A stretch of 64,000 nt of DNA from Novosphingopyxis iocasae (GTDB taxonomy: Bacteria > Pseudomonadota > Alphaproteobacteria > Sphingomonadales > Sphingomonadaceae), in contig NZ_CP060495.1 in NCBI RefSeq assembly GCF_014334095.1, forward strand, positions 1,325,001-1,389,000, read 5' to 3'. Of this stretch, positions 24,660 to 34,467 are shown piece after piece; positions within the stretch are counted from its first letter, which is position 1, and each line of letters begins with the position of its first letter. Under the pieces are notes generated by a model. The model worked only from the letters and a program-made list of their open reading frames with translations, did not search any database and was not told where the DNA came from. The position numbers and the translations under genes are program-made.

Positions 24660-27491
24660 ATGATCTACACACGCGAATTCCGTCGCACCCGCACGGCCTT
24701 GCTGATCGGTGCCGCATTCTGTCTGCCGCAGATGGCCGCCGCTCAGACGGCTTCGCCGGAAGCGCCGCAGGACCAGACGGTGGACGACGTCGATGAGGTG
24801 CTGAGCGCGGAAGTCCCAGCCAACGAAATCGTCGTCACCGGCTTCCGGGAATCGCTCAACGCCGCGATCTCGGCCAAGCGCAATTCCGCCAGTCAGATCG
24901 ACGTGATCGTCGCCGAAGACATCGCTAAGTTCCCGGACACCAATCTTGCCGAATCGCTGCAGCGCGTGCCGGGCATCTCGATCCAACGCGATGCGGGCGA
25001 AGGGCGTCAGATCGTCGTGCGCGGCTTGGGCTCGCAATTCACACGCGTACGCGTCAACGGGATGGAAGCCATCGCCACCTCCACCGATGGAGCGAGCGCC
25101 AACCGCGATCGTGGCTTCGATTTCAACGTTTTCGCATCCGAGCTTTTCAGTTCGATCGTCGTCCACAAGACCGCGGAGGCTTCGCTCGACGAAGGCTCGC
25201 TCGGCGCGGTGGTCGATCTTAATACCGGCAACCCCCTCGCCTATGATCCCGGCTTCCACTTCGTCGGCTCCGCGCAGGCGCGCTACAATGATCTGTCGGA
25301 CGATGTTGGGCCGCGCTTGGCCGGCTTGGTTTCCTGGACGAACGCCGCTGGAACCTTCGGCGTCTCGGCCTCAGCGGCATATTCAGAATACAACACCTTC
25401 GAGCTGGGCAACAACACCGTCCGCTGGACGCAGGGCGCATTCCGCTCGGTCAACGGAACGCCCTGTTTCTCCGGTTCGACCTACGTGCCCAGCGATCTGT
25501 GCAATCAGGCCGGCCTTGCCTTTCACCCGCGCATTCCGCGCTACGGCCTCGTCTCGCACGATCGTGAACGCCTCGGCGCGACGGCATCGGTCCAATGGGC
25601 ACCGACCGACCGGACCAAATTGTCGATCGACGGGCTCTATTCTAAGTTCAATGAAACACGCGACGAATCCTGGGGCGAAATCCTGATCCGTTCCAACGAA
25701 CGCTCGATCGATCTTACCAATTTCACCGTCGACTCGAACAACAACCTGATTTCCGGCACACTCAATAACGCCTATCTGCGGACCGAGCGCTATTCGCGCG
25801 AAAGCTCGACCGAATTCTATCAGGTTTCGGCGCTGCTTGAGCAGCAATTGACCGATAGCCTGGCGGTGAACCTTCGTGGCGGCAAATCGCGCTCCGATGC
25901 CGATATCCCTCTGGAGACCACGATCGCCTTCGACGATCGGATCAATGGATACAGCTTCGACTATTCGAACATGGACTTCCCCGCGCTAAATTTCGGTCCG
26001 GCCGGCGCCACTACACCCGGCCAGTTTGAACTTGCCGAATTTCGCGACCGCCCTTCCTATGTTACCAACAAGTTCGAGACGGCGGGCGTCGATTTCACCT
26101 GGGACGTCACCGAAGGGTTCGCGATCGAATTTGGCGGCGTCTATCGCCGGTACGATTACGATACCGAGGGCTTCCGGCGCGACAGCACCTATTGCGCTGC
26201 CTTCACCTGCGCACCGGGCCAGACCGGCCTTCCGGTAACTGATGCTATCTCAGAAATCTTCGAACTCGGTGAGGCCGGTCAGCCTTCCGGCAACAGCAAC
26301 AGCTGGCTGGTTCCCCTCCTCGGTCCGTCTGCGGACGCCGTCGGCCTCTACCAACGCCCTGCCCTCTCCCAGCAAGGCGAAGACCGAAGCGTCACAGAAG
26401 AAACCAAGGGAGGGTATCTTCAGTTCAACTTCGACACCGAAATGATGGGGGGTCTGCGAGTGACCGGCAATGCCGGAACCCGCTACATCAAGACCGACCA
26501 ATCTTCGACGGGCTTCAACAGCGGCACCCAGGTGACGGTCGAGCGCAGCTATGACGACTGGTTGCCGGCAGCTAATCTCAACATTTTCCTGACGGACAAC
26601 CTGATCCTGCGCGGGGCAGTTTCTAAAGTGATCACCCGTCCCTCGCTCGGTAGCCTTACGCCGGGCGGGTCAGTCGATCAATTCAACTACCGCATCAGCT
26701 CGGGCAACCCGTTTCTCGATCCTTACCGCGCGACCACCTACGATGCCGCGCTCGAATGGTATTTCGCCCCGGGCGCGCTGGCCTCGGTCGCCGTTTTCCA
26801 GAAGGACATTGCGAGCTTCCCTCTCTCCAGTTCTTTCCAGGGTACCTATGCGCAGAGCGGTCTGCCGACATCGCTGCTGACGGTGGGAACGCCGCTGTAC
26901 AACGCGGTCGTGGGTGGGGCGAACCCAAGCGTGCCGATCGAGTTCCGCACCAGCGTGAACGGACCCGGAGCCAATCTGAAAGGCATGGAGCTCTCGCTGC
27001 AGCTGCCCTTCGACGTGTTCTTCGACGGCTTCCTTGGTAATTTCGGTGTGCTCGGCAATGTCACTTTCGTCGATAGCGACGTGGATTATACGCTCGCCAC
27101 TCCGGCCACTGCCCTCAACGGCAATGGCAATCCCGTATCCGGGCCTGCCTCGGTCTTCACGCGGCCGCTGCTGGACTTGGCGAAGAATGCCGCGAACGGC
27201 ACCGTCTATTACGAAGACGGACGTTTCTCCGCCCGCGCTTCGGTGGCTTATCGCGACGGCTATCTCGACAGCACGAGCGGCAATCTCAACATTTTCGAAG
27301 GCTATGAGAGCATCGTCAACGTGGACGCCTCGATCCGCTACAGGCTGACGGATTCGCTGGAGCTTTCGCTGGAAGGAACGAACCTTACCGACGCCTATCG
27401 CACCCGTTTCGTCAACGATCCAGCACCGCGCGGCTACGAAAATAACCACTTTGGACGCGTGTTCATGGCTGGTGTCCGGGTGCAGATGTAG
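24660..27491 (+). CDS. TonB-dependent receptor, probable oligogalacturonide transporter
   Basis: A 943-residue outer-membrane receptor: signal peptide ending at AAAQT, TonB box-like EIVVTGFRESL, plug domain with DTNLAESLQRVPGISIQRD and VRGLGSQFTRVRVNGMEA, and a C-terminal beta-barrel ending in GVRVQM (aromatic-poor last residue). It resembles the sphingomonad/Caulobacter oligosaccharide receptors of the type found in sugar-utilisation loci. The RBS is GAGGGAGGA. Operator sites 3 and 4 precede it and it is followed by esterase, GH43 and TRAP genes, so a pectic substrate is inferred. Confidence 0.9.
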   Translation: MIYTREFRRTRTALLIGAAFCLPQMAAAQTASPEAPQDQTVDDVDEVLSAEVPANEIVVTGFRESLNAAISAKRNSASQIDVIVAEDIAKFPDTNLAESLQRVPGISIQRDAGEGRQIVVRGLGSQFTRVRVNGMEAIATSTDGASANRDRGFDFNVFASELFSSIVVHKTAEASLDEGSLGAVVDLNTGNPLAYDPGFHFVGSAQARYNDLSDDVGPRLAGLVSWTNAAGTFGVSASAAYSEYNTFELGNNTVRWTQGAFRSVNGTPCFSGSTYVPSDLCNQAGLAFHPRIPRYGLVSHDRERLGATASVQWAPTDRTKLSIDGLYSKFNETRDESWGEILIRSNERSIDLTNFTVDSNNNLISGTLNNAYLRTERYSRESSTEFYQVSALLEQQLTDSLAVNLRGGKSRSDADIPLETTIAFDDRINGYSFDYSNMDFPALNFGPAGATTPGQFELAEFRDRPSYVTNKFETAGVDFTWDVTEGFAIEFGGVYRRYDYDTEGFRRDSTYCAAFTCAPGQTGLPVTDAISEIFELGEAGQPSGNSNSWLVPLLGPSADAVGLYQRPALSQQGEDRSVTEETKGGYLQFNFDTEMMGGLRVTGNAGTRYIKTDQSSTGFNSGTQVTVERSYDDWLPAANLNIFLTDNLILRGAVSKVITRPSLGSLTPGGSVDQFNYRISSGNPFLDPYRATTYDAALEWYFAPGALASVAVFQKDIASFPLSSSFQGTYAQSGLPTSLLTVGTPLYNAVVGGANPSVPIEFRTSVNGPGANLKGMELSLQLPFDVFFDGFLGNFGVLGNVTFVDSDVDYTLATPATALNGNGNPVSGPASVFTRPLLDLAKNAANGTVYYEDGRFSARASVAYRDGYLDSTSGNLNIFEGYESIVNVDASIRYRLTDSLELSLEGTNLTDAYRTRFVNDPAPRGYENNHFGRVFMAGVRVQM

Positions 27492-27527
27492 CATCCGGTT
27501 CGCGGAAGCGACAGGAGGAGCTCCGTT

Positions 27528-28529
27528 GTGAAAAGCGATCGTAGATCCGTTTTGGGGGCAGGACTGCTGTTGTCGGTGTTCAGCGCGAGCCGGGCGCTGG
27601 CACAGACTGCCCCGCCGGCGGCGCCCGGCGCGGCGCCGCCGGGCTTGCCACAGCCTGAGGAGACGCTCGACTTGTGGCCGCAAGGGGTCCCGGGAATGCC
27701 CGCCAACCCACCGATCGAAAAGACTACCGAGCGATCGGAGGATTTGCTCGTGACCGATCGTGCTGTGCTGGGCATCACCGTGCCGCGTCTTTCCGTCTTC
27801 CGGCCTGATCGACCCAACGGCGCTGCCGTCCTGCTGATGCCCGGCGGCGGGTACAATCATATAGTAGTCGACAAGGAAGGCTATGAATTGGGCCGCTGGT
27901 TGGCGGCGCGCGGCTTTACCGCCTTTGTCCTGTTCTACAGACTGCCTTATGATGGATGGGCGGCGGGCCCCGATGTCGCGCTGTCCGACGCGCAGCGCGC
28001 CATGCGGCTGATCCGGCACCGCCACGCTGAATATGCCATTGATCCCGAGCGCGTCGCGGCCATGGGCTTTTCCGCGGGCGGACACCTTTGTGCCGATCTT
28101 GCGACACGCTTTGCCTCGCGAACTTACGACCCGGTGGACCAAACCGACAGGCTGAGCGCAAAGCCGATTTGCGCTGCACCGATCTATCCGGTGGTCAGCA
28201 TGAGCGCGCCGAACGCGCATCCCGGTTCGCGCGAGCGGCTTCTGGGGGCAAATCCGTCCACAGCACTCGAAGCGGCGCATTCACCGGATCGAAATGTCCC
28301 CGCCAATGCGCCTCCGGTTTTCCTACTGCATGCCGAGGACGACGATGTGGTCCCGGCAGCCAACACCATCCTGTTGCGTGCCGCCCTTAAGGAGCGGAAC
28401 ATCCCCGTTGAAACCCATCTGTTCGAACATGGCGGCCACGGTTTCGGCTTGCGCAAGGCTGTCGGCAAACCAGTCGAGATATGGCCTGAGCTTTGGCGTA
28501 ATTGGGCGCGTGGCACGGGGCTGGGCTAA
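27528..28529 (+). CDS. Secreted alpha/beta hydrolase, acetylxylan-esterase-like
   Basis: A 333-residue exported hydrolase with a Tat-like N-terminus (DRRSVLGAGLLLSVF, cleavage near LAQT). Motifs are LLMPGGGYNHI (oxyanion region), nucleophile GFSAGGHL near residue 186, the acid LLHAEDDDVVP, and the His in HGGHGFGL. This is the pattern of BD-FAE/acetyl-esterase proteins in polysaccharide loci. The GTG start has GGAGGAG 9-15 bases upstream. It may de-esterify pectin or hemicellulose side groups. Its last base is shared with the next start codon (TAATG). Confidence 0.87.
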   Translation: MKSDRRSVLGAGLLLSVFSASRALAQTAPPAAPGAAPPGLPQPEETLDLWPQGVPGMPANPPIEKTTERSEDLLVTDRAVLGITVPRLSVFRPDRPNGAAVLLMPGGGYNHIVVDKEGYELGRWLAARGFTAFVLFYRLPYDGWAAGPDVALSDAQRAMRLIRHRHAEYAIDPERVAAMGFSAGGHLCADLATRFASRTYDPVDQTDRLSAKPICAAPIYPVVSMSAPNAHPGSRERLLGANPSTALEAAHSPDRNVPANAPPVFLLHAEDDDVVPAANTILLRAALKERNIPVETHLFEHGGHGFGLRKAVGKPVEIWPELWRNWARGTGLG

Positions 28530-30151
28530 TGATCGCGAGCCGTAGGTCCCTCATTGCCGGGTCTGCTATGACTGCGGCATTGGCGCTGATCCGGCCTGGT
28601 TTCGCCCAGGAGCGGGGTTTGTCGCCTGAGTCCTCCGCCCGCCGCGATCCGCTCTATAAGCGCGGATTTGACAATCAGCGTATTCCCGATCGCGGCAACG
28701 GGACTTTCCTCAATCCGTTGATTTCGGGCGACCGTCCCGATCCCGCGATCCTGAAGGATGGCGAGGACTATTACGTTACCTTTTCCACTTTTGACGCCTA
28801 TCCTGGGCTCACCATCTGGCACTCGCGCGATCTGGTGAACTGGCGTCCCCTGAACGCCGCTCTGACGCGCAATATCGGCTCGGTCTGGGCGCCTAGCCTT
28901 CACAAGGATTGCGGACGCTTCCTGCTTTACATCCCGGTGAAGGCACAGCCCCAGAACGACATTTTCGTCAGCTGGGCGGATGCGATCGAGGGTCCGTGGA
29001 GCGATCCTGTTTCGCTCGGCCTGCCCAACCATATCGATCCCTGCCACGCAGTCGCCGAGGATGGGAGCCGCTGGCTGTTCCTGTCGGGCGGAGACCGGGT
29101 GCGCTTGTCGGACGACAATCTCTCGCTCGCGGGCGAGGTGGAGCATGTTTACGATGCCTGGCGTTATCCCGAGGACTGGATCGTCGAGGGTTTTTCGCCC
29201 GAAGGACCCAAGATCCATCAGGTCGGCGAATGGTTCTATATGCTGACCGCCGTGGGCGGCACCGCAGGCCCGCCAACTGGACACATGGTGATCGCCGCCC
29301 GCTCCAAATCGCTGCACGGTCCTTGGGAACACCATCCCGACAATCCTATTGTTCGCACGACTTCAATCGACGAGGCCTGGTGGTCGCGCGGCCATGCTTC
29401 GCTGGTGGAGGCACCCGATGGTAATTGGTGGTCGCTTTATCACGGGTACGAAAATGGCTTCTGGACGTTGGGCCGACAGTGTCTGCTCGATCCGGTACGC
29501 TTTCGGGAGGATGGTTGGTTCGAGATGATGGGTGGGGACCTGTCGCAACCGATTGCAAAACCAGACGGAGGGTCTGCGCAGGCACATGGAATGGCACTGT
29601 CCGACGATTTCTCTAGTCCTTTGAAATTGGGCAGCAAATGGGCTTTCTTCCGCCCCAACGCTAATGAGGCCAGCCGCGTAGAGACCGATCGCGGTACGCT
29701 ACATTTTCGCGGCAAGGGGGACGCCCCCTCGAGTGGATCTCCGCTGCTTCTAACGGCAGGGGACACCAGCTACGTGTTCGAATGCGATATCGAGACCGTA
29801 CCCGGCGGCACAGCGGGGCTGATCCTATTTTACGACGACAAGCTCTATTGCGGGCTGGGCTTTGACGCGGAACGCTTCGTAACCCACCAGTACGGGATCG
29901 AGCGCGCGCGGCCCGCCAATCCGCATGGCGGCCGCATGCGGATGCGCGTGACCAATCGCCGCCATATCGTCACGTTCGACATCAGTGGCGATGACGGCAA
30001 GACCTGGCAACGCTTCGACCGCGGCATGGAAGTCTCTGGATACCATCATAATGTTCGTGGCGGTTTCCTTATGCTGCGCCCCGGTCTTTATGCCGCGGGC
30101 GCAGGCGAAGCGAAATTCCGCGACTTCCGCTTCATGGCGCTCGAGGGGTAA
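28529..30151 (+). CDS. Secreted glycoside hydrolase family 43 enzyme with C-terminal beta-sandwich
   Basis: A 540-residue protein: signal (SLIAGSAMTAALALI... to FAQ), a five-bladed beta-propeller with the GH43 acids SGDRPDPAILKDGEDYYV (base), a central HIDPCHA (pKa modulator) and a likely acid Glu in IVEGFSPEGPKI, and a C-terminal beta-sandwich of about 190 residues (DUF1349/GH43 C2-like). Family members are arabinofuranosidases, xylosidases or galactosidases, so it probably trims side chains of pectin or hemicellulose. It overlaps the preceding stop by one base. The substrate is inferred. Confidence 0.85.
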   Translation: MIASRRSLIAGSAMTAALALIRPGFAQERGLSPESSARRDPLYKRGFDNQRIPDRGNGTFLNPLISGDRPDPAILKDGEDYYVTFSTFDAYPGLTIWHSRDLVNWRPLNAALTRNIGSVWAPSLHKDCGRFLLYIPVKAQPQNDIFVSWADAIEGPWSDPVSLGLPNHIDPCHAVAEDGSRWLFLSGGDRVRLSDDNLSLAGEVEHVYDAWRYPEDWIVEGFSPEGPKIHQVGEWFYMLTAVGGTAGPPTGHMVIAARSKSLHGPWEHHPDNPIVRTTSIDEAWWSRGHASLVEAPDGNWWSLYHGYENGFWTLGRQCLLDPVRFREDGWFEMMGGDLSQPIAKPDGGSAQAHGMALSDDFSSPLKLGSKWAFFRPNANEASRVETDRGTLHFRGKGDAPSSGSPLLLTAGDTSYVFECDIETVPGGTAGLILFYDDKLYCGLGFDAERFVTHQYGIERARPANPHGGRMRMRVTNRRHIVTFDISGDDGKTWQRFDRGMEVSGYHHNVRGGFLMLRPGLYAAGAGEAKFRDFRFMALEG

Positions 30152-30159
30152 AGTCAAAT

Positions 30160-31170
30160 ATGGGTGGTCAACTAGATATGCTGACCCGGCGGCATATGCT
30201 GATCGGAAGTTTAGGACTATTGGCCGCCTCCGCATTACCAGGCTGCAAGCCAGTAATGTCCGGCATGCTGACCAGCGCGGATGCGCATCCGGCCGACTAT
30301 CCCACCGTGCGCGCGGTCGAGTTCATGGGGCGTTTTCTCTCAGAAAAGACAAACGGCCGGCTGGGCATCAAGGTATTCGCCGGCGGACAACTCGGCAACG
30401 AGACCGATACATTGGAGATCACCAGTTTCGGAGGACTGGATTTCAACCGCGTCAACTTCGCCCCACTCAATTCGATCGAGCCGATGACGCTGCCCTTCTC
30501 GCTCCCTTTCGTCTTCGATTCGGTCGATCACATGCGCCGAGTCGTCGATAGCGCGGTGGGAGATAAGGTGCTGGCATCAATGGAGCCGCATGGACTGATC
30601 GGTCTCGCTATCTACGATTCCGGCGCACGCAACTTCTACAATATGCGCCGCCCGATTCGCACGCCTGAGGATATGCGCGGCCTTAAGATCCGTGTGCCTG
30701 CGTCCGATCTCTACGTTGCGATGGTCAACGCGCTCGGCGCAAACGCCGTGCCGATCCCGTTCAGTGAGATCTACCAGTCGCTAGCGCAAGGCGTGATCGA
30801 CGGGGCGGAGAACAACTGGCCGACCTTCGTGGGCGAACGCCATTACGAGGTCGCGAACTATCTTAGCATCACCGAACATCTGCTGACGCCCGAGGCGCTG
30901 GTTATGAGTAAGGCCAGCTACGATGCGCTGGACCCTGCTGATCGCTCCTTGGTGCGCCAGGCAGCGAAACGCTCGGTTATCGAGATGCGCCGGCTGTGGG
31001 ACGCACGCGTTCAAGAAGCGAAGGATGTGATCGATCGTTCGGATGTGCGCGTGAATCCGGTGAACAAGGCACCGTTCGCGGGGCTGATGCGACCGGTGTG
31101 GGATCAGTTCATCACCACCTGGGCGCAACGCAGGATCGTGGACGCCATTCTGGCAATGAGGGAAGGATAG
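30160..31170 (+). CDS. dctP: TRAP transporter solute-binding protein (DctP family)
   Basis: A 336-residue periplasmic receptor of a TRAP transporter. The N-terminus has a lipobox-like ASALPGC after LTRRHMLIGSLGLLA. Family patterns include TNGRLGIKVFAGGQLGNETD, the ligand carboxylate-binding strand MRGLKIRVPASDLY, and LSQGVIDGAENNW-like LAQGVIDGAENNWPTF. It immediately precedes the two membrane components. A start at 30,178 is an alternative. Uronates such as galacturonate or its unsaturated oligomers are the likely ligands, from locus content. Confidence 0.92.
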   Translation: MGGQLDMLTRRHMLIGSLGLLAASALPGCKPVMSGMLTSADAHPADYPTVRAVEFMGRFLSEKTNGRLGIKVFAGGQLGNETDTLEITSFGGLDFNRVNFAPLNSIEPMTLPFSLPFVFDSVDHMRRVVDSAVGDKVLASMEPHGLIGLAIYDSGARNFYNMRRPIRTPEDMRGLKIRVPASDLYVAMVNALGANAVPIPFSEIYQSLAQGVIDGAENNWPTFVGERHYEVANYLSITEHLLTPEALVMSKASYDALDPADRSLVRQAAKRSVIEMRRLWDARVQEAKDVIDRSDVRVNPVNKAPFAGLMRPVWDQFITTWAQRRIVDAILAMREG

Positions 31171-31172
31171 GC

Positions 31173-31652
31173 ATGGCCGCGACCATTTCGCGCTGGTTGA
31201 TCGGGTTCGGCACGCTCGGCCTGCTGATCATGACGGCCATCGTCGGATGGCAGGTGTTCGGGCGCTTCATCTTGGACTCCAGCCCCTCCTGGACCGAACA
31301 GGCGTCGCTGATCCTGATGATCTGGTACGTCATGTTCGCCTCGGCGGCCGGGGTCTACGAAGGCTTCCACATTCGTATCGCTTTGCTCGAGGAAAAGCTG
31401 GGCGATCGTGCCCGGCCGCTCACGCGTCTGGTGGCGTTGGTTATCGCCCTGATCGGCATCGCGCTGCTGATCTACGGCGCGCAGCTTTGCTGGATCGTGC
31501 GCGGCAACACCGTGCCGTCGCTCGGCTTCAGCCGCGCCGTCGCTTATGTTCCGCTGCCCATCTCGGGCCTGCTCATGGCGGTGTTCGCCCTGCCCCAGAT
31601 CCTGACCGGGCGACATCGAGACGAACCGCGCGCGGAAGTGGAGACGCTCTGA
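31173..31652 (+). CDS. dctQ: TRAP transporter small permease (DctQ family)
   Basis: A 159-residue membrane protein with four hydrophobic spans (near residues 8-28, 42-62, 80-103 and 122-142). It contains VFGRFILDSSPSWTEQASLILMIW, where SWTEQ is the DctQ signature. It forms the small subunit of the sodium-driven TRAP permease. It begins 2 bases after the dctP stop and overlaps dctM by one base (TGATG). Confidence 0.92.
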   Translation: MAATISRWLIGFGTLGLLIMTAIVGWQVFGRFILDSSPSWTEQASLILMIWYVMFASAAGVYEGFHIRIALLEEKLGDRARPLTRLVALVIALIGIALLIYGAQLCWIVRGNTVPSLGFSRAVAYVPLPISGLLMAVFALPQILTGRHRDEPRAEVETL

Positions 31653-32938
31653 TGGAATTACTGATCCTGTTCGGCGTGCTGTTCGCGCTGCTGATCATCG
31701 GCGTGCCGGTGGCCTTCGCGCTGCTCGCCGCAGCGATCGCCTGTTTCGCCGCCATCGGCATTCCCCCGATCGTCGCGGTCCAGCGCGTCGCGTCCGGCAT
31801 CAGCGTGTTCACCCTGATGGCGATCCCCTTCTTCATCTTCGCGGGCGATCTAATGTATCGCGCCGGGATCGCCGAACGGCTCGTGCGCGTGGCGGATGCT
31901 GCGGTCGGTCGCATGCGCGGCGGGCTCGGCGTGGTCGATGTCGGCGCCTCGATGATGTTTGGCGCGGTCTCGGGTTCGGCCATCGCCAGCGCCTCGGCCA
32001 TCGGATCGACCATGGTGCCCTTGATGAAGGACAAGGGCTATCCGGGTGATTACGCGATAAACGTCACTGTCACCGCCGCCATCGTGGGCCTGCTGATCCC
32101 ACCATCGCACAACATGATCATCTATTCGGCCGCGTCGGGCATCGGCGTGTCGATCGGCGATCTGTTTCTGGCCGGCGTCATTCCGGGGTTGTTGACCGGG
32201 CTGATGCTGATGCTCGCGGCCTGGCTGGTCGCCCGCAAGCGCGCTCTGCCGTTCGGGCAATTTCCCGGCTGGCACGAATTCCTCCGCGCGGCCGCCTTCG
32301 CCATCCCCGGTCTGATGACGGCCGTCATCATCATGGGCGGGATTCTGAGCGGCTTCTTCACGCCCACCGAAAGCTCCGCCATCGCAGTGATCTACACGAT
32401 GCTCGTGGGCGCCTTCGTCTATCGCAGTCTGGGTTGGGGCGGCCTCTGGGAAGCGGCGGCGAAGTCCGTGCGCACGGCGGCCATGGTGCTGTTCATCATC
32501 GCCGCGGCGACCGCCTTCGGTTTCGCGCTCGCGCTGCTGGAGGTTCCTGCAGCGCTCGGTGCGCTGATCGGGCTGATGACCGACAATCCGATTGTGACCC
32601 TGCTGATCATCAACGTCATGCTGCTGCTGCTCGGCACCTTCATGGACATGGCACCGCTGATCGTCATCACCACGCCGATCTTCCTTCCGGTTGCGATAGG
32701 CGTGGGTGTCGATCCAGTTCATTTCGGCATCATCATGATGCTGAACCTCGGCATCGGACTGGTGACGCCCCCCGTGGGATCGGTCCTGTTCGTCGGATCG
32801 GCGGTGGGCAAGATCCCGGTAACTACGCTCGTGCGTACCATTTGGCCGTTCTACCTCACCCTGATCGGCGCGCTGATCGTTATCACTTACGTGCCCGCGC
32901 TATCGCTCTGGCTGCCGCATGCGATGGGCGGCGGCTGA
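31652..32938 (+). CDS. dctM: TRAP transporter large permease (DctM family)
   Basis: A 428-residue polytopic membrane protein with about twelve spans, the transport subunit. Signatures are IPFFIFAGDLMYRAGI, GGLGVVDVGASMMFGAVSGSA and IIMGGILSGFFTPTESSA (each within the conserved DctM blocks). The start overlaps dctQ by one base. Its stop is nine bases from the stop of the opposite uxaA gene. Confidence 0.94.
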   Translation: MELLILFGVLFALLIIGVPVAFALLAAAIACFAAIGIPPIVAVQRVASGISVFTLMAIPFFIFAGDLMYRAGIAERLVRVADAAVGRMRGGLGVVDVGASMMFGAVSGSAIASASAIGSTMVPLMKDKGYPGDYAINVTVTAAIVGLLIPPSHNMIIYSAASGIGVSIGDLFLAGVIPGLLTGLMLMLAAWLVARKRALPFGQFPGWHEFLRAAAFAIPGLMTAVIIMGGILSGFFTPTESSAIAVIYTMLVGAFVYRSLGWGGLWEAAAKSVRTAAMVLFIIAAATAFGFALALLEVPAALGALIGLMTDNPIVTLLIINVMLLLLGTFMDMAPLIVITTPIFLPVAIGVGVDPVHFGIIMMLNLGIGLVTPPVGSVLFVGSAVGKIPVTTLVRTIWPFYLTLIGALIVITYVPALSLWLPHAMGGG

Positions 32939-32947
32939 GGTACTGGG

Positions 32948-34435
32948 CTAGAGCGTCACACCGCTTTTCCAGATTGCGATGGCGCGCTGACCGTTCGCTT
33001 CGGCCCGGGTCTGCTCCCCGCTGGCAACCGAAAGGAGATAGGCGGCGAACGCTGCCGCAACGGTGTCCTGCCCTTCTTCCAGCATGCGCCCGGCGTCGAA
33101 ATCAATCCAGCCCGGCTTGGCTGCGGCGAGGTTCGAATTGGAAGACACCTTCACCGTGGGCACCGGAAAGCCCAGCGGCGTGCCGCGCCCGGTAGTGAAC
33201 AGCACCATGGTCGCCCCCGCCGCCGCCAGCGCTGTAGAGGACACCGCATCGTTGCCCGGCGCTTCGAGCAGGGTCAGGCCGGGCCGCGTCGCCTGCCGCC
33301 CATAATCTATCACGTCGACCAGCGCCGCGTGCCCCCCTTTCTGGACCGCGCCCAGTGACTTTTCCTCCAGCGTCGTGATCCCGCCCGCGATATTGCCGGG
33401 GGAAGGATTTTCGGAGACCGGCTGCCCCTGGTCGAGGAAGTAGCGTTTGAACCGGTTCAGAAGAGTGCTGGCGTCCTCGAACACTTCCCGAGATGCGGCA
33501 CGCGCGAACAGCGCTTCCTCCGCACCGAATATTTCCGGAATTTCGGTCAGGATCGCGCGCGCATCGCTCGCCGCGAGACGATCGGTGAAGCGGCCGAGCA
33601 GCGGGTTCGCCGTGAGGCCCGAGAGCGCGTCCGATCCGCCGCACTTCAACCCGACGCACAGCGCCGAGGCCGGTGCGATCTCGCGCGTCGCAGTTGCCAA
33701 TTCGTCCGCCAGATCGTCGATCAGGCTCATCAGTTCTGCTCTTTCGTCGCCCGCATCTTGCGCGCGAAGCACGCGCACCTTGGCGCGTGCGGCGTTCGGT
33801 ATTTCTTCCAGCAGGCTGTCCAGCTGGTTGCTCTCGCACCCCAGCCCTGTCAGCACCACACCGCCCGCATTGGGATTGGCGGCAAGTCCCGCCAGCAAGC
33901 GGCGTGTGTGGGCAAGATCGTCGCCCAATTGCGAGCAGCCGTGAGGATGGCCGAACCCGGCGATGGCATCGACACGTCCTGCATGCCGGTGGGCCGCTTG
34001 ACGCGCGACATCTTCCACTAGCGGCGCGACACAACCGACGGTCGGAAGCAGCCAGATCTCGTTGCGGGTGGCCCATCGCCCGTCGGCGCGCCGATAGCCT
34101 CTCCAATCGGGCAGCGGAGCGGCGGCGGCACGATCGAGAGCAGCATCGGCCGGACGCTCCGAATAGGCGATCTCACCGGACAGGCAGGTCGCACAATTGT
34201 GCACATGCACATGCCCGCCGGCACGGATCGACTCCGTCGCCCGTCCGATCCGCGCGCCGAAACGGCGAACGTCTGCACCCTCGGAGAGCGGGACGAGCGC
34301 GAATTTGTGATGCGCCGGAATCGCTTCGGCGATGGCGATAATGTTACCGGCGACCGCCACCTCTTCGCCCGGCTCCAGCGCACGCAGCGCGGTGGCCACA
34401 AGATCGCTTTCTTCGGCCTTGATCGCTGCCAGCAT
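32948..34435 (-). CDS. uxaA: Altronate dehydratase UxaA
   Basis: A 495-residue dehydratase with the N-terminal SAF-like domain (GHVHVHNCATCLSG near residue 73) and the large D-galactarate/altronate dehydratase domain (LPTVGCVAPLVED, GFGHPHGCSQLGDD, LTGLGCESNQLD, VGLKCGGSDALSGLTANP). UxaA converts D-altronate to KDG with iron or manganese. The ATG at 34,435 has GGGAG upstream; operator site 5 is 32 bases away. The galactarate-specific GarD is similar, but the adjacent uxaC and fructuronate/tagaturonate-type reductase favour UxaA. Confidence 0.9.
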   Translation of the reverse strand: MLAAIKAEESDLVATALRALEPGEEVAVAGNIIAIAEAIPAHHKFALVPLSEGADVRRFGARIGRATESIRAGGHVHVHNCATCLSGEIAYSERPADAALDRAAAAPLPDWRGYRRADGRWATRNEIWLLPTVGCVAPLVEDVARQAAHRHAGRVDAIAGFGHPHGCSQLGDDLAHTRRLLAGLAANPNAGGVVLTGLGCESNQLDSLLEEIPNAARAKVRVLRAQDAGDERAELMSLIDDLADELATATREIAPASALCVGLKCGGSDALSGLTANPLLGRFTDRLAASDARAILTEIPEIFGAEEALFARAASREVFEDASTLLNRFKRYFLDQGQPVSENPSPGNIAGGITTLEEKSLGAVQKGGHAALVDVIDYGRQATRPGLTLLEAPGNDAVSSTALAAAGATMVLFTTGRGTPLGFPVPTVKVSSNSNLAAAKPGWIDFDAGRMLEEGQDTVAAAFAAYLLSVASGEQTRAEANGQRAIAIWKSGVTL

Positions 34436-34467
34436 ATTCCGCTCCCGAAATGGCTTGTTTCAGCCAT

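Noticed and set aside
23652-25259. Long open frame (about 535 codons) on the minus strand across the pectate lyase and TonB receptor genes
   Set aside because: It is antisense to two recognisable genes with good motifs, has low-complexity Arg/Gly/Ala-rich translation and no RBS; typical of high-GC DNA.
26670-28280. Open frame of 536 codons on the minus strand across the TonB receptor end and esterase
   Set aside because: Antisense, Arg-rich composition, no plausible start context.
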